Source of the DNA: an uncultured Clostridia bacterium
Lineage (GTDB): Bacteria; Bacillota; Clostridia; Lachnospirales; Bianqueaceae
Assembly: GCA_937892735.1 (NCBI GenBank)
Contig: CALBGL010000029.1
Span: 1-26,901 of the forward strand
Direction of reading: 5' to 3'
Length of the DNA: 26,901 nucleotides
Shown: positions 22,883 through 26,901 of the stretch, piece by piece
Layout: every line of letters begins with the position of its first letter
Position numbering within the stretch: the stretch's first letter is position 1
The notes under the pieces: model-generated
What the model was told of the DNA's origin: nothing
Databases searched by the model: none
What the model saw: only the letters and a program-made list of their open reading frames with translations
Program-made: the position numbers and the translations under genes

Positions 22883-24219
22883 ACCGGAAGGATTTATGGG
22901 ACGCGTTGGATCAGATTGATGACGATCTGCTGGCAGAGGCTTCGCGGCCTCGCCGGAAGCGGCCTGCCTGGCGCAGATGGGGAGCGCTTGCGGCATGCTT
23001 TATCCTTGTAGTCACGGGAATATGGACCTGGGAACGCGGAAGGGGAGAATCGAACCAGGTCAGTGACAGCGTCCCATATGCCGTTACGGCAGAAAATGTA
23101 GAGAGGGATATACCGGAGACCGCATCCGAGATCATGCCGGAGAAAACAGAAGAAGGTGAGAACATGATGAATCAGTTTGCCTATCAGACAGGACAATACC
23201 TGCTAGAGGGGGCGGAGAATGGGCTGTATAGCCCGATCAGCCTGTATTACACCCTGGGGATGGCGGCTGTGGGAGCCGCGGGCGATACACAGTTGCAATT
23301 GTTGGAACTGCTGGGGATGGACTCTGTGGATACGCTGTTGCAGCAATGTCAGGCTGCGTTTCAGGAGCAGGAACAGCTTCAGATTGCGAATTCCATTTGG
23401 GTGGATGACACGCTGGGAACACTAGCAGAAACGTATACACAGCAGGTAGAGCGTTCCTTCGGGGCGAACGTCTTTTCTGTGGATTTCCGTCTGCCGGATA
23501 CGGCAGAGCGGATACGCAGATGGGTGGCAGAACAGACAGCAGGGCTCGTAGAGTATACGCCATTAGATTCATCAGGACCACTAAACCTGCTTAACGCGGT
23601 GTATTTCAAGAGTCAGTGGCAGGCTCCCTTTTCAGAGGCGAACACGCAGGAGGATGTGTTCACGCTGGCAGACGGACAAGAGATCCGTCACGAGTTCATG
23701 AATGGAGATATGGAAGGAATTCTGTACCAGGGGGATGGCTATAGGCGAGGAGAACTGCCCCTGGAGAACGGCAGTATGGTTTTTGTGCTGTCAGAGGAAG
23801 GAAGTTCCCTGCAGAGCTTGTTAGCGGAAAAGGGGTGGCAGAGTCTCCTGAGTGAGGGAGAAGGGGAGACGGTCAGAATCCAGTGGCATATTCCGAAGTT
23901 TGGCTGGGAGGATACCTGGCAGGGCACGGAACTGCTGCGGAAGTTAGGGGCAGACCTGGCGGTGACGCCGGATGCGGACTTCTCGGGGGTCACAGGAGAG
24001 GATAGCGGTCTCTATATATCGGATATCACGCAAAAGACCCATATCAAGGTGGATGAATATGGTGTGGAGGCAGCGGCCTATACGGAGATAGCGATGAAGA
24101 TGAGTGCCTATGTTCCGGCAGAGGAAAGCATGGAGCTGGACCGTCCCTTCCTGTATGCCATCTGCGATGAGGCAGGAAATATCCTGTTTATAGGGGTGTG
24201 CGCAAATCCAGAGGAATAG
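22879..24219 (+). CDS. Membrane-anchored serpin with anti-sigma-like N-terminus
   Basis: A 446-residue protein in three parts. (1) A cytoplasmic segment (1-34, MNRKDLWDALDQIDDDLLAE then RRKRPAWRRWG), similar in pattern to the short heads of Clostridia proteins encoded after ECF sigma genes. (2) One membrane helix (about 35-51). (3) A linker and an outside serpin domain (about 93-446): LYSPISLYYTLGMAAVGAAG, LQIANSIWV, LNAVYFKSQWQAPF, YISDITQKTHIKVDEYGVEA (breach and hinge), and the end DRPFLYAICDEAGNILFIG. Serpins trap serine or cysteine proteases by cleavage of the reactive loop. The hinge EYGVEAAAYTE has the small residues needed for loop insertion, so inhibition is plausible; the scissile bond should lie in M408-V412. 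ATG 22879 overlaps the sigma stop, with AAAGGAGGGG ahead. The anti-sigma role is inference. Confidence 0.88.
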   Translation: MNRKDLWDALDQIDDDLLAEASRPRRKRPAWRRWGALAACFILVVTGIWTWERGRGESNQVSDSVPYAVTAENVERDIPETASEIMPEKTEEGENMMNQFAYQTGQYLLEGAENGLYSPISLYYTLGMAAVGAAGDTQLQLLELLGMDSVDTLLQQCQAAFQEQEQLQIANSIWVDDTLGTLAETYTQQVERSFGANVFSVDFRLPDTAERIRRWVAEQTAGLVEYTPLDSSGPLNLLNAVYFKSQWQAPFSEANTQEDVFTLADGQEIRHEFMNGDMEGILYQGDGYRRGELPLENGSMVFVLSEEGSSLQSLLAEKGWQSLLSEGEGETVRIQWHIPKFGWEDTWQGTELLRKLGADLAVTPDADFSGVTGEDSGLYISDITQKTHIKVDEYGVEAAAYTEIAMKMSAYVPAEESMELDRPFLYAICDEAGNILFIGVCANPEE

Positions 24220-24233
24220 AAAGGAGGAAGAGC

Positions 24234-25436
24234 ATGTATAAAAAGATAGCAGCCATCGGCGTGGTACTCAGTCTCATGCTGTCCGGGTGCAGTATGACAG
24301 GGCTGGTGGTACGGGCCGAATATCCGTCTATCAAGGAGAGGCCGCAGACGGTGGATGAATCGATTCTGCAGGCGGTGCAGGAGTTCAGCCTGGAAACATC
24401 TGCGGAGCTTTTAGGGAAACATTCGGGAAACACGCTATATAGTCCATTGAGTTTATACTATGCGCTGGCGATGACGGCAGAGGGCGCAGCAGGCGCGACC
24501 CGGGAGGAGATGAATACACTGCTGGGCGTGGATAACGAGGAAAACTTCGCGCAAAATTGCGGAGATCTGTATCGGTATCTCTACCGAAATGAGGATGACC
24601 ATGTGCTGCAGATTGCGAATTCACTCTGGATGCAGGAAGGCGTGGAGTTCCGTGAGGAGTACCAGCAACAGATGAAAGATAACTTCTACGCGTCGCTCTA
24701 TGCGGTGGATTTTGGGGCGCAGCAGACGGCGGAGCAGATGGGGAAATGGGTGTCAGAGCAGACGGGTAGCCTCTTGGAATATGAGTACATTCCAGATCCG
24801 TCCCGCATCCTGACACTGCTGAATACGGTATGGCTGAAGGATGCCTGGCAGACGCAGTTTGTGGAGGCTGGCACACAGGATGAGACCTTTTATCATGAGA
24901 ATGGAAACGAGACACAGCTTCCTTTCATGCATCTAACCGAGGAGGGAACGGTCTACCAGGGCGAGGGCTGGACCCGAGCCTCCTTGCCGCTCAGAACCTG
25001 CGGCAGCATCGTATTTGTCTTACCGGATGAGGATGTTTCTCTCGCGGCTCTCTATGCCGATGCCAATGCACTGGCGGAGGCACTCTACGGCGGAGCGTCC
25101 GCAAGTGCGGAGATCTCCTGGTCCGTCCCGAAGATTCGGATCGAATCTACGTTGGAACTGTGCGAATATTTGGAAGAGAAGATTCCTACGGCATTTTCAG
25201 TGGAAGCGGACTTGTCGGGCATGTTGAAGGAGACCAGTGGATATATCTCGGATGTGCGCCAGAAGGCCTATCTGGAATGGGATGAAGAAGGAGTCGCAGC
25301 AGCCGCGTATACCGAGGTATCGGTGAATGAATCAGCAGCACGGATCGATGCTTCCATTCCTATGTATCTGAATCGGCCGTTTCTCTTTGCTGTCATGACG
25401 GAGGACTTGCCGGTTTTCATTGGATGTTATACCTAA
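24234..25436 (+). CDS. Serpin lipoprotein
   Basis: A 400-residue serpin with a lipoprotein signal (lipobox LSGC, C19), so it is tethered to the outer face of the membrane. Domain marks are LYSPLSLYYALAMTAEGAAG, LQIANSLWM, LNTVWLKDAWQTQF, ISDVRQKAYLEWDEEGV and the end NRPFLFAVM...VFIGCYT. The hinge is EEGVAAAAYTE (from E351), again rich in Ala as in inhibitory serpins. The predicted scissile region S367-I371 includes R370, so a trypsin-like target is possible. It has clear overall similarity to the serpin encoded just upstream (for example SPxSLYYxLxMxAxGAAG), pointing to tandem duplication, but it has no cytoplasmic head. AAGGAGG (24221-24227) lies 14 bases after the previous stop; same operon. 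Confidence 0.92.
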   Translation: MYKKIAAIGVVLSLMLSGCSMTGLVVRAEYPSIKERPQTVDESILQAVQEFSLETSAELLGKHSGNTLYSPLSLYYALAMTAEGAAGATREEMNTLLGVDNEENFAQNCGDLYRYLYRNEDDHVLQIANSLWMQEGVEFREEYQQQMKDNFYASLYAVDFGAQQTAEQMGKWVSEQTGSLLEYEYIPDPSRILTLLNTVWLKDAWQTQFVEAGTQDETFYHENGNETQLPFMHLTEEGTVYQGEGWTRASLPLRTCGSIVFVLPDEDVSLAALYADANALAEALYGGASASAEISWSVPKIRIESTLELCEYLEEKIPTAFSVEADLSGMLKETSGYISDVRQKAYLEWDEEGVAAAAYTEVSVNESAARIDASIPMYLNRPFLFAVMTEDLPVFIGCYT

Positions 25437-25446
25437 ACAGAAAGTG

Positions 25447-25484
25447 AGCGGGTACATCCCTGGGAGGATGTACCCGCTTTATTT
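25447..25484 (+). terminator. Terminator of the sigma/serpin operon
   Basis: AGCGGGTACATCC (25447-25459) pairs perfectly with GGATGTACCCGCT (25466-25478) around a 6-base loop, followed by TTATTTAT. It starts 10 bases after the serpin stop. Confidence 0.88.
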
Positions 25485-25540
25485 ATGCGAACTGTGTCTT
25501 TCACTCGCTTTGAAATTGTATATGGGTCGGATATGGGCAT

Positions 25541-26414
25541 CTATGGTAACGGTTCCGCGTTGCCAAGCCCGGTGCAAAGCAGAGCTCCATCCCGCATATT
25601 CATGGGGATCAGCAGGCGTTCATCTTTTTGCGCGGATACGGATCCCTTACGTAGGATCCCCTGCTCCGTATCGATATAATGGTGGATCGTATGGAAACTG
25701 TCGAGCTCCGTCAGCCCCATGCCTTCAAGAATGACTTCTTTGGTGATCGTTCGATTTAGTTTCGCGAAACGCTGCATGAAATCCCATATCATGGAGATAA
25801 TCCTACATGGCATCTCCGCTCAGGTAAGCCAGTTCATAGGGAATTTCCTGCTGTTCTCTTCCACCGCAGGCTGCATAGGCAACCTTCTAGTAATAGTCTG
25901 CGACGCGCAGGCCCAGATTGCGGCTTCCGGTATGAATGACCAGGTACAGGTTCTCGCCGTCGCTATCAATCTCAATAAAGTGGTTGCCGCCGCCGAGCGT
26001 CCCCAGACTTTCCCGAGACCGACGGATGTCGATCTTCTTGATACAGCGCAGATCATAGATATTCAGACGTCCATGACTCCGATGGGGACGACTTCGGACA
26101 TCGCGGCCATAGGGGATGTTCTGTCGAATGAAACGATCCAGTTTTGGAAGATCAATACTCTTTTCTGCAAGCTTTACGGTCAGTATACCGCAGCCGATAT
26201 CCACCCCCACTACATGGGGAACGATCTTGTCCGTGATGGTCATTGTGGTTCCGATCGTACAGCCCTTTCCGGCATGGACATCGGGCATAATCCGAATTCG
26301 GTTCCAAGCCGAATAGGGTTGATCACAGAAGGTCTTGATCTGTTCCGACGCAGAGGTCTCCAGTGTATCGGGAAATACGGTCGCCTTACCATAGATTCCA
26401 TGTAATGTAACCAT
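25541..26414 (-). pseudogene. Decayed RtcB-family RNA ligase gene
   Basis: The minus strand encodes most of an RtcB protein (RNA 3'-phosphate/5'-OH ligase, Mn/GTP-dependent). The 5' part (26414-25890) has MPDVHAGKGCTIGTTM, VGVDIGCGIL (metal Cys) and LGTLGGGNHFIEID, ending HTGSRNLGLRVADYY. An in-frame TAG follows (25887-25889), after which homology goes on (KVAYAACGG, EIPYELAYLSGDAM) to a second TAG (25803-25805) and DYLHDM. The frame then shifts by one base, continuing as FMQRFAKLNR, ILEGMGLTEL and DTEQGILRKGSVSAQKDERL up to GLGNAEPLP near 25541. The C-terminal portion, which normally has the APHGAGR guanylation segment, is absent. Four separate lesions make this a pseudogene. ATG 26414 with AAGGA upstream was the original start. 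Confidence 0.88.
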
Positions 26415-26820
26415 GTTTTTTCCTTCTTTATAGTTTTGTCATATTGTAGTGATAATGGAAAGAACCATCCCGTTTGATTCGTATATGTTTAATTCGAAGG
26501 TTTGAGAAATCAGGGAAACTGTACCGGGTTATAGAGATCTGGGTGCAAGGAAATCGTGATGCGTCGGTTTCGCACTTCTATCGAACCTCAAGGATAATAG
26601 TGAAACGAATGCCCGAGGTTATGCTTTTATCCAGTTTGCGCCACTCTGCGTGATGATTGAAATTTGTACCGGATTTGGGGGAGTAGTGTATATTTTTTTC
26701 GAGCGGATCCCATTTTCAGTGTATGGTGTGGAAATGATAGAATAATCTTTGCGGTTTGAGATCCCCAATATGGTCTCCTTTCTTTTTATTCAAGAAGATT
26801 CTAGTACAGATTATGTACTT
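26415..26820. other. Intergenic stretch without a recognisable gene
   Basis: About 400 bases upstream of the rtcB relic. I see no ORF of coding quality on either strand, no tRNA-like cloverleaf and no clear terminator. Sequence character varies and nothing repeats until the hairpin element that begins at 26823. It may hold the former rtcB promoter, but no convincing -35/-10 pair was found. Confidence 0.5.
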
Positions 26821-26822
26821 GA

Positions 26823-26901
26823 AATGGGACAAAAGAGCGACTTTTTCCATTAGTCCAGAGGCGATGTAACAAATTCTGAGGGTGAGGAATGGGAAAAGCC
26901 A
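26823..26901. repeat. Diverged copy of the 63-bp hairpin repeat at the window edge
   Basis: AATGGGACAAAAG (26823-26835) pairs with CTTTTTCCATT (26841-26851), followed by a linker AGTCCAGAGGCGATGTAACA (26852-26871), AATTCTGAGGGTGAG, and then a new left arm GAATGGGAAAAGCC. The linker is the same as in the 9219-9746 array (GGTCC-GAAGCGATGTAACA-ATT) and the period to the next arm is about 64 bases. The array probably continues beyond the window. Confidence 0.85.

Noticed and set aside
25803..25889. Amber read-through (pyrrolysine or suppressor) in the rtcB gene
   Set aside because: A frameshift and loss of the C-terminus occur in the same gene, and the other genes in the window that use TAG as a stop (for example the one ending at 24219) end normally. 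Decay is the simpler explanation.

Overview
The window looks like a chromosomal segment of a Gram-positive, low-to-mid GC Firmicute, most likely a Clostridia/Lachnospiraceae-type gut anaerobe. This rests on four things. An archaeal-type AspRS is linked to GatCAB under a T-box leader. There is a MurT/GatD-like cell-wall pair. There are Clostridia-style lipoproteins and a DUF6472-type mini-protein. Promoters and ribosome binding sites are strong sigmaA and GGAGG types. No rRNA, tRNA, insertion sequence or phage gene was seen. The assignment comes from recognised gene families, not from a database search.

Layout. (1) 78-3172: an operon for a diaminopimelate decarboxylase-like enzyme, a YdcF/DUF218 membrane protein and asparagine synthetase AsnA. 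(2) 3268-8119: a T-box-controlled operon aspS2-gatC-gatA-gatB for tRNA-dependent amidation (Asp-tRNA(Asn) to Asn-tRNA(Asn), probably also Glu-tRNA(Gln)). The leader contains GAAC, in which Glu (GAA) and Asn (AAC) codons overlap. (3) 8120-9208: a relic of a zinc alcohol dehydrogenase (minus strand) and a cytoplasmic polysaccharide-deacetylase-like protein. (4) 9219-9746: a tandem array of 63-bp hairpin units; a diverged member of the same family lies at the right edge (26823-26901). (5) 9776-11556 (minus): a small secreted protein with a full-consensus promoter, then a lipoprotein gene broken by a one-base frameshift. (6) 11650-13903 (minus): a MurT-like ligase and a GatD-like partner that lacks the catalytic Cys and His of glutaminases.

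(7) 13939-22223: a tightly overlapping six-gene operon. It encodes a GH106-like and a GH95-like glycosidase (both without signal peptides), a MocR/GntR-aminotransferase regulator, a ferredoxin-type aldo/keto reductase, a secreted membrane-anchored protein and a 56-residue four-Cys protein. (8) 22262-25484: an ECF sigma factor gene overlapping a gene for a serpin that carries a short cytoplasmic segment and one membrane helix, followed by a second serpin that is a lipoprotein. I regard this sigma/anchored-serpin/lipo-serpin locus as the best candidate for an undescribed system: a surface protease-sensing or protease-defence circuit. (9) 25541-26414 (minus): an RtcB-family gene decayed by two amber codons, a frameshift and loss of the C-terminus, followed by about 400 bp without a gene.

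All function calls are from reading motifs by eye. Family names given as '-like' mark where the match is partial.
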